From the NCBI GenBank assembly GCA_944368925.1, contig CALVXG010000011.1, forward strand, positions 17,083-81,082: DNA of 64,000 nucleotides, in the 5' to 3' direction. A program made the position numbers and the translations under genes. The stretch is from an uncultured Clostridia bacterium (GTDB lineage Bacteria; Bacillota; Clostridia; Christensenellales; Borkfalkiaceae). Below, piece by piece: positions 54,788-62,694 of this stretch. Positions within the stretch are counted from its first letter, which is position 1, and every line of letters starts with the position of its first letter. The notes under the pieces are model-generated. The model saw only the letters and a program-made list of their open reading frames with translations, made no database searches and had not been told where the DNA came from.

Positions 54788-56326
54788 TCAGAAATTCCCG
54801 TATATGAAGGGTACCACCGAATACATATCGCCGTACGCCCCGAACAACACCAAAAATACCGCCACCGTTATGTAAGACGCCCACCGGACCGGGAGCACCG
54901 CCGCCGTGATCTTTCCGCGGATATCCACGCCCCGCTCTTTCATGATCCCTACGGCAAGCATCGCCGCTATCCCGATCAAGGCAATGATCCATTCCTTGTA
55001 GTCCAGCCCCAACGCAAACACCGACCCGCCGTACGGACGGAATACCGACGTCAACAGGTATATCCCGTCGCTCAGATTGTTCGCACCGAATATCGTCTCG
55101 CCGATGAGTATGATCAGAATCGTGCGCACATGCCGAAATACGCGAAGCGCGATATGATTTTGATCGATCTTTCCCTTTGCGTACAGTTTTTTGAACAGAG
55201 GCTCCGCCAGCATCCCTGCCGAAATGATCACAAAATAATACATTCCGTACACGATATACTTCCATTCCGGCCCGTGCCACAATCCGTTGCACACCCACAC
55301 CGCCAACAGCGCCACCAGCGTCGGCAGCATCTTCGTGAAATGGTTGCGCACCTTCTTTTTCAGCTTCGCCGCAGGCCCCGTCACGCGCGGCGACAGCGCC
55401 ACCGAGTAAAAAACGTATTCTTTCAGCCACGCCCCCAGCGTTATGTGCCAACGCTGCCAGAACTCCTGCGCACTCTTCGCAAAAAACGGCTGGCGGAAAT
55501 TTTCGGGCAGCCGTATCCCGAAAAGTTCCCCGCTCCCCAGCGCTATGTCGATAAACCCCGAAAAATCCGCGTACAGCTGTATCGTGTAACAGACCATGAA
55601 CAGTACGCTCGCGATCCCCGAATACGACGTGGGCGCGCCCCCGATCGTCTTGACCAACAGATATAACCTGTCCGCCACCACCATCTTCTTGAACAGCCCC
55701 CACACGATCCTCTGTACCCCGCGCATCATCCCCGCCGCGTCCGTGCCCTGTCCTTCCCACAGCATGCCCGACGTCTGATCATACCGACAGATCGGCCCTT
55801 CCAGAATCTGCGGGAAAAAACATAAGAACAAACAGATCCGCCCGAAATTTTTTTCCGCCGCGTATTTGCCGCGGTGTATGTCCACCATGTACCCGATCGC
55901 CGACAACGTATAAAACGAAATGCCCAGCGGCAATGCCAGCCGCAACAGAGGAATTTCTGCCTTCAACCCGAACAGCGCCAGCAACGAAGCAAACGTCTGC
56001 CCGAAAAAATTGTAGTACTTCAAAACCCCGATCAGCGCAAGATTGAATAAGATCGTCAGCACTACCGCCGTCTTGTTCCGCTTTTTTAAAGACTTCTTCT
56101 CTTCTTCCCCCGCATCTTCCCGCACCGGCCGTATCCAAAACCGCGCCGCAAGATATACGCTCAGCGCCGTCGCAAGAAGAAATACGATCAGATATGTACT
56201 GATCAGCACATAAAACAGCAGACTGAACGACAAAAGTACGATCCATCTCCCCCGCTTCGGTACAAGATAATATACGGCAACCGCCGCCAACAATACCCCG
56301 AAAAAAATCAACATAACTGTGTTCAT
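54788..56326 (-). CDS. MBOAT-family membrane acyltransferase (DltB/AlgI-like)
   Basis: 512 residues with about eleven membrane segments. MBOAT marks are FFPQILEGPICRY, the loop AQEFWQRWHITLGAWLKEYVF and the catalytic histidine in CNGLWHGPEWKYIVYG. In this family DltB passes D-alanine from DltC across the membrane and AlgI/PatA pass acetyl groups. With the carrier protein and ligase in the same operon a DltB-like transfer of an aminoacyl group is expected. The start ATG at 56326 directly follows the U-tract of a terminator hairpin, and the only ribosome-site candidates lie in the hairpin arm. Confidence 0.93.
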   Translation of the reverse strand: MNTVMLIFFGVLLAAVAVYYLVPKRGRWIVLLSFSLLFYVLISTYLIVFLLATALSVYLAARFWIRPVREDAGEEEKKSLKKRNKTAVVLTILFNLALIGVLKYYNFFGQTFASLLALFGLKAEIPLLRLALPLGISFYTLSAIGYMVDIHRGKYAAEKNFGRICLFLCFFPQILEGPICRYDQTSGMLWEGQGTDAAGMMRGVQRIVWGLFKKMVVADRLYLLVKTIGGAPTSYSGIASVLFMVCYTIQLYADFSGFIDIALGSGELFGIRLPENFRQPFFAKSAQEFWQRWHITLGAWLKEYVFYSVALSPRVTGPAAKLKKKVRNHFTKMLPTLVALLAVWVCNGLWHGPEWKYIVYGMYYFVIISAGMLAEPLFKKLYAKGKIDQNHIALRVFRHVRTILIILIGETIFGANNLSDGIYLLTSVFRPYGGSVFALGLDYKEWIIALIGIAAMLAVGIMKERGVDIRGKITAAVLPVRWASYITVAVFLVLFGAYGDMYSVVPFIYGNF

Positions 56327-56383
56327 AAAAAAACCGCCGTCCTCATGTGTTTCTACTTACTAAACACACGAGGACGGCGGTTT
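56327..56383 (-). terminator. Long terminator hairpin touching the MBOAT start
   Basis: 22-bp stem with one mismatch (56331-56352 with 56362-56383), 9-nt loop, then seven U on the minus strand that run into the ATG at 56326. It ends the anti-sigma gene transcript or acts as an attenuator for the Dlt-like operon. Confidence 0.85.
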
Positions 56384-56394
56384 GTCCACCAAAT

Positions 56395-57126
56395 TTAAAA
56401 ACTTTTTACAACTTCTTCCAGTATATCGTACAACAACGGCTCCTCCGCCGTATAAATTACCATGTAATATTGATAAATATCGTATTCAAAATAAATGTAA
56501 GTCTGACTCTTTTCCCGGTTTACGTCAATGTATAAAATAAGCTCGTCCGTTTCATAATCGTCGCTGCCGTCCGCATAGTCCTCCAGATCTTCCAGCTGAA
56601 AACCGTCCGACTCGATCAGCAGATCTACCTCCACACCGTACGATTCATACTGCACATAGTACAGAACGATGTCCCCTTCGTACTCGTCATAATACGGTGA
56701 TTCCTCGTTCAGCCCGAATTCGTCGTAGCGGTTGACCGAATCTTCCGACACAAACGGCAGAAAATCTTTCTTCTCGTACGAAGCCGTATTCGTCACCTTG
56801 TTCAGCTGCGACCAGTTCAACACGATCTTCTTCGACGTGAACGCCTGCGCCAAAAATAACCACAGCACCAGCAATACCGCACACCCGAAGACCGCCGCCA
56901 ATATCACCGTCTCCCTCTTGCGCCGCCGCGTCATGTGCCCGAATGATCCCGTCTTGCCCGCATTTCCCGCTGCCAACGGCTCCGCTTCCTGCACGGGTTC
57001 CTTCTCCGCGGCAGAATTTAACAGCGCCTCCCGCGCTTTCTCCGTCACCCTGCGATCGGGCGCCTTCCCCTCCGCCAGATAGGCACCGAATAATTTATCC
57101 AGTTGTTGCACTTTCTGTCTTTTCAT
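56395..57126 (-). CDS. Single-pass membrane protein, probable anti-sigma factor
   Basis: 243 residues, ATG at 57126 after GAGGGGAAG. The cytoplasmic N-terminal part (about 1-70) is charged and helical (LDKLFGAYLAEGKAPDRRVTEKAREAL). One membrane helix follows (about 75-95), then an outer domain rich in Asp, Glu and Tyr (about 100-243). This is the usual plan of an anti-sigma factor next to its ECF sigma gene, 35 nt upstream. It lacks a ZAS zinc motif. The outer acidic domain may sense wall state or cationic compounds; this is inference. Confidence 0.7.
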   Translation of the reverse strand: MKRQKVQQLDKLFGAYLAEGKAPDRRVTEKAREALLNSAAEKEPVQEAEPLAAGNAGKTGSFGHMTRRRKRETVILAAVFGCAVLLVLWLFLAQAFTSKKIVLNWSQLNKVTNTASYEKKDFLPFVSEDSVNRYDEFGLNEESPYYDEYEGDIVLYYVQYESYGVEVDLLIESDGFQLEDLEDYADGSDDYETDELILYIDVNREKSQTYIYFEYDIYQYYMVIYTAEEPLLYDILEEVVKSF

Positions 57127-57161
57127 AGGAATTCTTCCCCTCTACCCATTAAAACAACTTC

Positions 57162-57713
57162 TTACTTGTTTTTGTCCACACCTTTTTCCAAACTTCTTTT
57201 CATCTGCTCTTCCGCTTTCACGATTACCTTCGATACGTACGACTTGGACTTACCCAGTTCCTTGCCGATCTCCCGCACCGTCATATCCAGAAAATATTTC
57301 CTGTATATCATTTCCCGCATCTCTTCGCTCAGCTCACCCATCAGCTGCTCCACAAGCACCGCCGTCTCCGTCTTTTCTTCAAAACTGCACGCCGCCGCCC
57401 CCTCAAATTCCCGCAGCTCCTGCCACGTCCTGCCCGCACTGCTCTTCCTGTGGTTCAATGCCGTGTTCCGCACTATACGGCACACCCACGCATACCCGTT
57501 CGTCCCGCCGCGGTACTGCCGTATGTTCATGACAACTTTCAGCAGACTCTCCTGCACGACATCTTCCGCCGTATGCGCGTCGTGAACGACTCCGTTCGCA
57601 ACAAAAAGCATCACCCTGCCCATCACACGATACAGCGTCTCTATGCCCTCTTCCTGCTTCAAACGGATCTGCTCCAGCGCGTATTCAATTTCTTTGCGTG
57701 CCTGTCGATCCAT
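57162..57713 (-). CDS. ECF-type RNA polymerase sigma factor
   Basis: 183 residues. Region 2 is seen in AEDVVQESLLKVVMNIRQYRGGTNGYAWVCRIVRNTALNHRK, and region 4 in EEMREMIYRKYFLDMTVREIGKELGKSKSYVSKVIVKAEEQMKR. It pairs with the single-pass membrane protein that follows. It may control the Dlt-like operon downstream, since ECF factors often govern cell-envelope charge genes in Bacillota. The ribosome site is weak. 57714-57838 holds no gene that I can support. Confidence 0.9.
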   Translation of the reverse strand: MDRQARKEIEYALEQIRLKQEEGIETLYRVMGRVMLFVANGVVHDAHTAEDVVQESLLKVVMNIRQYRGGTNGYAWVCRIVRNTALNHRKSSAGRTWQELREFEGAAACSFEEKTETAVLVEQLMGELSEEMREMIYRKYFLDMTVREIGKELGKSKSYVSKVIVKAEEQMKRSLEKGVDKNK

Positions 57714-57838
57714 AAACCCGTTTTCTTTGGTGTTTTTCTTTATTATACCATATTCCCCCGCCTCTGTAAAGCGACTTTACTCTTCACGTTCCGGCCGCCT
57801 GCCCTGCCATCTCCTCTCCCTTCCTCAGACATATAAAA

Positions 57839-57867
57839 TGCCGAGGGAGATTTATGCTCCCTCGGCA
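57839..57867 (-). terminator. Terminator of the xylulokinase gene
   Basis: 11-bp stem TGCCGAGGGAG with CTCCCTCGGCA, 7-nt loop, then UUUUAU on the minus strand. It is 90 nt after the stop; 57868-57956 shows nothing else. Confidence 0.85.
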
Positions 57868-57956
57868 CTTTGCATTTTAAAAATTAAACCGTTTACTTGT
57901 CAATCTGCAGAATCCGCACCTTTCCTTTTCATCAGTCCGAAATTTTGCAAATCTTA

Positions 57957-58748
57957 TCAGTCCGCGAACTGCTTAAAAACTGTTTTCAATGCAGGGTACA
58001 ATTCACGGAATACGTCATACCGCTTTTCGTACAATTCTGCGATTTTCTCATCGGGATAAACCGTCTCCTTGACCTTTACGATCTGTTCCGCGGCATCCTT
58101 TACGGAAGCATACTCTCCGCAGCCGACCATTGCAAGCATTGCGCCGCCATAGGAAGGCCCCTGCTCTGTCTGCGGAATTTCCACAGGCAGGTTCATCACA
58201 TTTGCCACAATTTTTCTCCACAGAGGACTTTTTGCCCCGCCGCCGCAAAGTTTGGTCTTTTTTACTTCGATCCCGTTCTTTTTTGCCGCTTCCAGGCAAT
58301 CTCTGAGCGCAAACGTCACCCCTTCCAATACGGCAAGCGTCATCTGCTTTCTTGTGGTGTCGGGGCGCATTCCGATAAACGCTCCGCGTGCATTCACGTC
58401 GTTATGCGGACTGCGCTCGCCCATTAAATACGGCAGAAAATACACATCGTTTTTTCCGAGATATTCTTCCAACCCTTCCTGCTCTTTTGCATAGTTATTT
58501 GTTTCCAGAATTTTGTCCGACCACCACGCATTGCAAGATGCCGCGGACAAGATACACCCCATCAGATGCCAGCCGCCGTCCGCATGACAAAAACTGTGCA
58601 GGGCGTTGGCCTTATCTTCTTTGTACTCCGTTGCGGACACAAACAGCGTGCCGCTCGTACCGAGAGAAATATTGCAGCCGCCTTCGCCGACCACACCCGT
58701 ACCGACTGCCGCCGCGGCATTATCCCCTGCGCCCCCGCAGCCAACCCC
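57957..58748 (-). pseudogene. xylB: Xylulokinase, 3' half, cut by an integrated element
   Basis: About 264 residues of the C-terminal half of a FGGY carbohydrate kinase are present. The reading begins at GVGCGGAGDNAAAAVGTGVV and continues with GEGGCNISLGTSGTLFV, YFLPYLMGERSPHND, the adenine-binding KLCGGGAKSPLWRKI and GPSYGGAMLAMVGCGEY, all typical of xylulokinase, which phosphorylates D-xylulose. Upstream of 58749 the frame loses kinase similarity and meets a stop at 58799-58797. The N-terminal half, with the first catalytic aspartate, is missing from the window and should lie beyond the element. A protein could start at a GTG at 58694 but would not be a kinase. Confidence 0.88.
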
Positions 58749-58849
58749 AATAGAACAATAAAAAAGATGGCTGCTTAAAAGAGGATAATCTAATAGTTAT
58801 GGCTATTATACACCTACCCCCCTGTCAAATCTTTGACAGGGGGATCTCC

Positions 58850-59137
58850 GAATTTTCCCGTTCCCGTTGTGGCTATGGTAGCATAGCTCCTCGCCCAAGT
58901 CAACGGTCAGAAAATCCTGCTTAAACCTTATATCTCCAATACACTATCAGAGCCGAGCAAGGTCATCCTTGCTCGGCTCTTTTTTGTTTTTCAGTATTCT
59001 ATTTTGCACGCAGCATTTTCTTCTGCTCCGTTGACTTGCGCTGCCTTACTTACATTTAACTTTCCCTCCACCGTCCCTATGCTCTTTTCGCCACAACCGG
59101 AGAACGGTAAATAGAAAATTTCGGAGGTGTAGGTTAA
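58850..59137 (+). repeat. Leader repeat, copy A
   Basis: Shares with 61915-62156 the blocks TCTCCGAATTTT, GGCTAT-GTAGCATAGC-CCTCGC, GTCAA, GAAAA-C and TTGCTTAAA-CTT in the same order, and a CCGG-hairpin plus TCGGAGG before the start codon. Confidence 0.65.
58949..58991 (+). terminator. Plus-strand terminator without an obvious gene before it
   Basis: 14-bp perfect stem (58949-58962 with 58967-58980), TCAT loop, then TTTTTGTTTTT. It could end a small RNA or block transcription entering from the chromosome. Confidence 0.85.
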
Positions 59138-59764
59138 ATGGCAAAGACAGAAGTGAAAAGGGATTTCAAAGTGTTGGCGGAGAAAATCTCTCCCGAAAAC
59201 GTACTGGTGATGTCGGAGTTGTTGGCGATCAAGGAAACAAAGACGCTCACCCGCTTTATGGGGAGCCTTGCCGAGAAAGCACACGAAAAGCTCTGCTGCG
59301 GCGTGTTCCTTAAAGATTTGAGGGGATATGTACTGTCCGACTGCTACGACATGGTACAGAGCGTGGCGGCTTTCCTCTGCGAACATTTCGGAGAGTATTT
59401 GGACGATTTCCTGTATATCTCCAACAGAGGGAAAAGGATCTCGATAAAGGTAGAATGCTACCTCATCATTGAGAGGGCGCTGTGCGGGAGATACCGTACC
59501 GCGAAAAGATGTATCAGCCTCGAAAGGGTAAAATCGAAACTTCAATACATTGTAGAAGAAGATAAAGAGGAAGAAGACTATTCTCTGGTGGATGCGGTGA
59601 TAGCATCGCTGAATCTTACGGAAAACATGAACCTTGCTTTGGATTACAGGATGTCGGGAATGAGTTACCCGGATATAGCGAAAATGATGTCGCGGGCGAC
59701 AAGCACGGTCTATGAGTATTTCATAAAAATGCGGGCAAGATATTCGGCTATCTACGGAGGATAA
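59138..59764 (+). CDS. Sigma-factor-like helix-turn-helix regulator of the element
   Basis: 208 residues, ATG at 59138 behind TCGGAGGTGTAGGTTAA. The N-terminal two thirds are helical with no family I recognise. The C-terminal part (about 160-205; LTENMNLALDYRMSGMSYPDIAKMMSRATSTVYEYFIKMRARY) has the form of a sigma region 4 helix-turn-helix. A regulator of this type is common at the end of conjugative elements, where it controls excision or accessory genes. DNA-binding is likely; a true sigma role is less sure. Confidence 0.7.
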   Translation: MAKTEVKRDFKVLAEKISPENVLVMSELLAIKETKTLTRFMGSLAEKAHEKLCCGVFLKDLRGYVLSDCYDMVQSVAAFLCEHFGEYLDDFLYISNRGKRISIKVECYLIIERALCGRYRTAKRCISLERVKSKLQYIVEEDKEEEDYSLVDAVIASLNLTENMNLALDYRMSGMSYPDIAKMMSRATSTVYEYFIKMRARYSAIYGG

Positions 59765-59851
59765 CAAACGCCGCTTAATTTCGTATTCTCATTGCCTTTT
59801 TGCTCCTGCCGCAAAATAGCAAAATAAAAATTTTTTATCGGAGGTTTTCAA

Positions 59852-59878
59852 ATGATTTGTTGGAACGACAGCAGTTAA
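59852..59878 (+). CDS. 8-residue mini-ORF with a strong ribosome site
   Basis: ATG at 59852 behind CGGAGG at ideal spacing, reading MICWNDSS then TAA. It lies in the 171-nt gap before the gene at 59936. It could be a leader peptide or the remnant of a deleted gene that kept its leader. Confidence 0.35.
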   Translation: MICWNDSS

Positions 59879-59935
59879 GTTAAAAAAACGTACCAAATCC
59901 CATTTAATAATAACCATGAAAAGGAGTATTCAACT

Positions 59936-60727
59936 ATGTTTTACATCACTTATAAATCAGACGGCACCACCGCCTGTAAAAAACAAATCGGCGCTTCCCG
60001 TCTCATTGAAGTCGGGAAAACCAAATCAGGCACAACGCTTTACTGCACGCCTTCTACGGAAAACGACGGCACACCCTACCGTTGGTTTTATACCGTGGAA
60101 GGTATATGCGGACTTTTGGAAAAAACGAACATATCCCCTTACGCCGAACCGGAGCAAGTACGCGCGGCTTTGGATAGTATGTCCGAAAGCCAAGCCGTAC
60201 AAGCGTTTCCGAACGCGGCAACTCGGCTCGAACAGATCAAACTCGCCGTAGCAAACAAATCCTGGACGAGCAACGCGGACGCCCTTTTCTGCGAAATCTT
60301 CGGTGATTTTGCAACGGCTAATGCCGTGCGCCTTAACAGGGCGGAATACAAAGCCAGACAGAAAAAAGAGGAAGAAAAGGAAGCAGCCGCCGAGCAAGAG
60401 CGCATAGCAAAGCAAAAAGCCGAAGAAGCACTCGCTGAAAAGCAACGGCTCGACAAAGCGGAAACAGACCTCAAAGCAGGCAAATCCATCTCCCCCGCCC
60501 TGTTCGAGAAACTCGCGGAGAGGTACGTCATTCCCCTGCCAGCAAAGTTTTTGGGCTGGCTGCGGCAATGGTGCGGCGACATCTCCATAACCCGCCACAC
60601 CGAAGAGCTGCCGCCCGGCGTCGCATGGGAGAATCAATACGATACCATATATTATTACTCGAAAGGTCATAAAAGTTCAAGCCTGTTTACCTATGCAGAC
60701 AAACTCGCACAAGCCGTCGGCATTTGA
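59936..60727 (+). CDS. Element protein with central coiled coil, function unknown
   Basis: 263 residues, ATG at 59936 behind AAAAGGAGTATTCAACT. A globular N-terminal part (RWFYTVEGICGLLEK) is followed by a highly charged coiled coil (about 140-185, KKEEEKEAAAEQERIAKQKAEE) and a C-terminal domain with PLPAKFLGWLRQWCGD. No family is recognised. The small genes after it follow closely, so this is the first of an accessory cluster. Confidence 0.75.
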   Translation: MFYITYKSDGTTACKKQIGASRLIEVGKTKSGTTLYCTPSTENDGTPYRWFYTVEGICGLLEKTNISPYAEPEQVRAALDSMSESQAVQAFPNAATRLEQIKLAVANKSWTSNADALFCEIFGDFATANAVRLNRAEYKARQKKEEEKEAAAEQERIAKQKAEEALAEKQRLDKAETDLKAGKSISPALFEKLAERYVIPLPAKFLGWLRQWCGDISITRHTEELPPGVAWENQYDTIYYYSKGHKSSSLFTYADKLAQAVGI

Positions 60728-60744
60728 AAAAAGAGGGAACAGTC

Positions 60745-61026
60745 ATGAAATACATTATTGAAGTTAAAAGGCGGCGCAGTTCGGTCACGCAGGGTTCGGC
60801 TCATGTCTTAGTCAACGGCATCGAGGTAGCGGATTTTTACGACGAGATCAAGCTTCTGAAAAAGGGCGAACATTATTACGGCGAAAACATCGACGGCTGG
60901 GCGAGCGTCACCCCGAACGAATCGTTCATCAAAGGAATGCTCTTCCACCCTTTTGAAGAGCACTACCATATGAGTGAAAAATTTAGGAAAATGCTTGACG
61001 ATGCCATCGAGGAGACTAATAGATGA
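60745..61026 (+). CDS. Small element protein, function unknown
   Basis: 93 residues from the ATG at 60745, with GAGGGA ahead. It is a compact beta-alpha protein (YIIEVKRRRSSVTQGSAHVLV, then GMLFHPFEEHYHMSEKFRKML). The stop overlaps the next start as ATGA, so translation is coupled. No family is recognised. Confidence 0.75.
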   Translation: MKYIIEVKRRRSSVTQGSAHVLVNGIEVADFYDEIKLLKKGEHYYGENIDGWASVTPNESFIKGMLFHPFEEHYHMSEKFRKMLDDAIEETNR

Positions 61027-61862
61027 AAACGACGCTTGAAGAATTGAGGAACAACAATATCAGTTATGCGCTCGGCAAAGACGGAATCACCGAAGCGGAT
61101 CTTCACCTTGTAAACGATATCATCTGTAAAATCGAACAGACGAGAACGCGAAAGCCGCAGCCGCTCGATGCAGTCGAATACACGAACTCCTTCGGCTGCT
61201 ACTACCCGAACGCGATCATAGACGGCGATACCTACCGGAACGGCTCCACGGTATTGTGCGAGTGCGGCTCCGCCTATGTTTCGGTTTCGAGAGACGGCAC
61301 GCTCTGTAAAAGCGTTTCGGGCGGCACATTCCCGGTCATCGACAAAAACAAACTGCGGTATCTCGGCAAAAAAGAAAAATTGTTCTGGACGTTTTCAACG
61401 CTCGGCGCGGGAGCACACCGCGGGTTGTATTTCAAAGCGGAAGTTTCCTGTTTCGAGCTGAATTTACGAGAGGAGCCGCTCAAACGATATACCACCAAAG
61501 ATTACGACTGTATCTATGTGCAGGACTGGGGCAACCGCACCTCCGAGTGCGGCTACAAATACACGGTCGAAAAAGGCCCATATCCGCATTGCGCGTTCCG
61601 TACCGAAGAAGAACTGAACGAATATCTTTCGCTCTACGAGGCGGTCGAGGAGCCGTACTTTGATAACGACAACCTGCGTAAGAAATACTGGATTTTGAAA
61701 AGCGCTTTCGTTTCCGTGTGGACGGAAGACGAGTTCGAGAAGATAATAGCCGACCGAACGAAAACCAGCCTGTTCAACGGACGGCAAGTACCTAACAAAT
61801 ACATCAAAGACGGTACGACACTGTTGCGTTATGTATTGCGGGCAGATGAAACCAGACCGTAA
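61023..61862 (+). CDS. Element protein with Cys/His residues, function unknown
   Basis: 279 residues, start overlapping the previous stop. It contains EYTNSFGCYYPNAIIDGDTY, LCECGSAYVSVSRDG and DWGNRTSECGYKYTVEKGPYPHCAF, with several cysteines that could bind a metal but not in a pattern I can name. Proteins of this sort are frequent in conjugative elements of Bacillota and Bacteroidota. The gap after it (61863-62156) holds leader copy B and no gene. Confidence 0.7.
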   Translation: MKTTLEELRNNNISYALGKDGITEADLHLVNDIICKIEQTRTRKPQPLDAVEYTNSFGCYYPNAIIDGDTYRNGSTVLCECGSAYVSVSRDGTLCKSVSGGTFPVIDKNKLRYLGKKEKLFWTFSTLGAGAHRGLYFKAEVSCFELNLREEPLKRYTTKDYDCIYVQDWGNRTSECGYKYTVEKGPYPHCAFRTEEELNEYLSLYEAVEEPYFDNDNLRKKYWILKSAFVSVWTEDEFEKIIADRTKTSLFNGRQVPNKYIKDGTTLLRYVLRADETRP

Positions 61863-61914
61863 CAATCTTCCAATGCTTTCGGGGAGGAACAGGAGGCGCG
61901 ATAGCTTCTTTTTT

Positions 61915-62156
61915 CCTCTCCGAATTTTTTTACCTTTTCCGTTTCGGGCTATCGTAGCATAGCGCCTCGCGTCTGTCAATTCCGCTCCGAAAACCATTGC
62001 TTAAAACTTCATCTGTTTTCACTCTCACGCAATCGTTTTCTCCGCTCTTTTGACAGACGCATTCCGACAGATAAAACGCTTTATGTTTACCGGCCTATGC
62101 ACTCTGCCCGGTGCCGGAAAAGGCAAAAAATAAAAAAAATCGGAGGAATAAAACCA
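61915..62156 (+). repeat. Leader repeat, copy B
   Basis: Counterpart of copy A. It ends with the small hairpin TGCC-GGAAAA-GGCA, an A-rich run and ATCGGAGG just before the gene at 62157. Confidence 0.65.
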
Positions 62157-62450
62157 ATGAAAAAAGTAGTTTACAGCATTTCCAGATTCGGTAAGTTTGG
62201 AAACACCAAGATGACCGGTGTAGGATTTATCACCGATGAAGACCTGATCATCGCCTGCGTCAGTCAGAAAGGCAATCCGTATATCCGCGTATTTGAAGAT
62301 TGCGTTAAAAGCTGCCATGCGATACCGAACCGCGATGGCGAGTTCAAAGGCGCGCATTACGAGATCCGCGAAGTCGAAGTTGAGAAAAACGGTTCTTACG
62401 ATACACGCGAGATCGAGATCGAATATTCCGTATGGTACAAGCTGGTCTGA
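62157..62450 (+). CDS. Small element protein, function unknown
   Basis: 97 residues from the ATG at 62157, behind ATCGGAGGAATAAAACCA. It is beta-rich (VVYSISRFGKFGNTKMTGVGFI, GAHYEIREVEVEKNGSYDTREIEIEY). It is the first gene of a string of five or six small genes that share orientation and tight spacing. Not recognised. Confidence 0.75.
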   Translation: MKKVVYSISRFGKFGNTKMTGVGFITDEDLIIACVSQKGNPYIRVFEDCVKSCHAIPNRDGEFKGAHYEIREVEVEKNGSYDTREIEIEYSVWYKLV

Positions 62451-62463
62451 AAGGAGACACGAT

Positions 62464-62694
62464 ATGAAAAACAAGTTTTATCTCAAAGAGTTTCAGTTCT
62501 TCGACGGAGAAGATACCGTCGTATTCAACATTGTAGCGGTTGACGATGGCAAGATCACCGTCGCCGTCACCAAATGCGGCAAAATCAGCGTTTCGGAGTA
62601 TGACCTGCATTCCGATAAAAACGGGCTGTACTTCGAGTACGGCGTTGCAGGGAAAGAGCATATCCACATTGATGACTTTGAGGAGGCTGAATAA
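62464..62694 (+). CDS. Small element protein, function unknown
   Basis: 76 residues from the ATG at 62464, with AAGGAG ahead. It is acidic and beta-rich (EDTVVFNIVAVDDGKITVAVTKCG), ending HIHIDDFEEAE. The stop shares one base with the next start (TAATG). Not recognised. Confidence 0.75.
   Translation: MKNKFYLKEFQFFDGEDTVVFNIVAVDDGKITVAVTKCGKISVSEYDLHSDKNGLYFEYGVAGKEHIHIDDFEEAE

Larger units (their letters stand above)
58750..59137 (+). other. Noncoding left end of the element with two hairpins
   Basis: 388 nt with no supported gene. It holds a perfect 12-bp inverted repeat (58818-58829 with 58832-58843, core CCCCCTGTCAAA) without a U-tract, a plus-strand terminator at 58949-58991, and a leader block shared with 61915-62156. 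The element's attachment site should be near 58749. Confidence 0.6.

Noticed and set aside
54735-55760. 341-residue open frame within the MBOAT gene
   Set aside because: Glycine-, aspartate- and arginine-rich shadow of the MBOAT frame; the MBOAT motifs are unambiguous.
50891-56326. Standard D-alanylation operon (dltABCD)
   Set aside because: A PLP decarboxylase is embedded, the gene order differs and the ligase lacks the D-alanine-related cysteine, so the standard names were not used.
58818-58843. Terminator for the disrupted kinase region
   Set aside because: The stem is perfect but neither strand has a U-tract; it is kept only as an inverted repeat at the element end.
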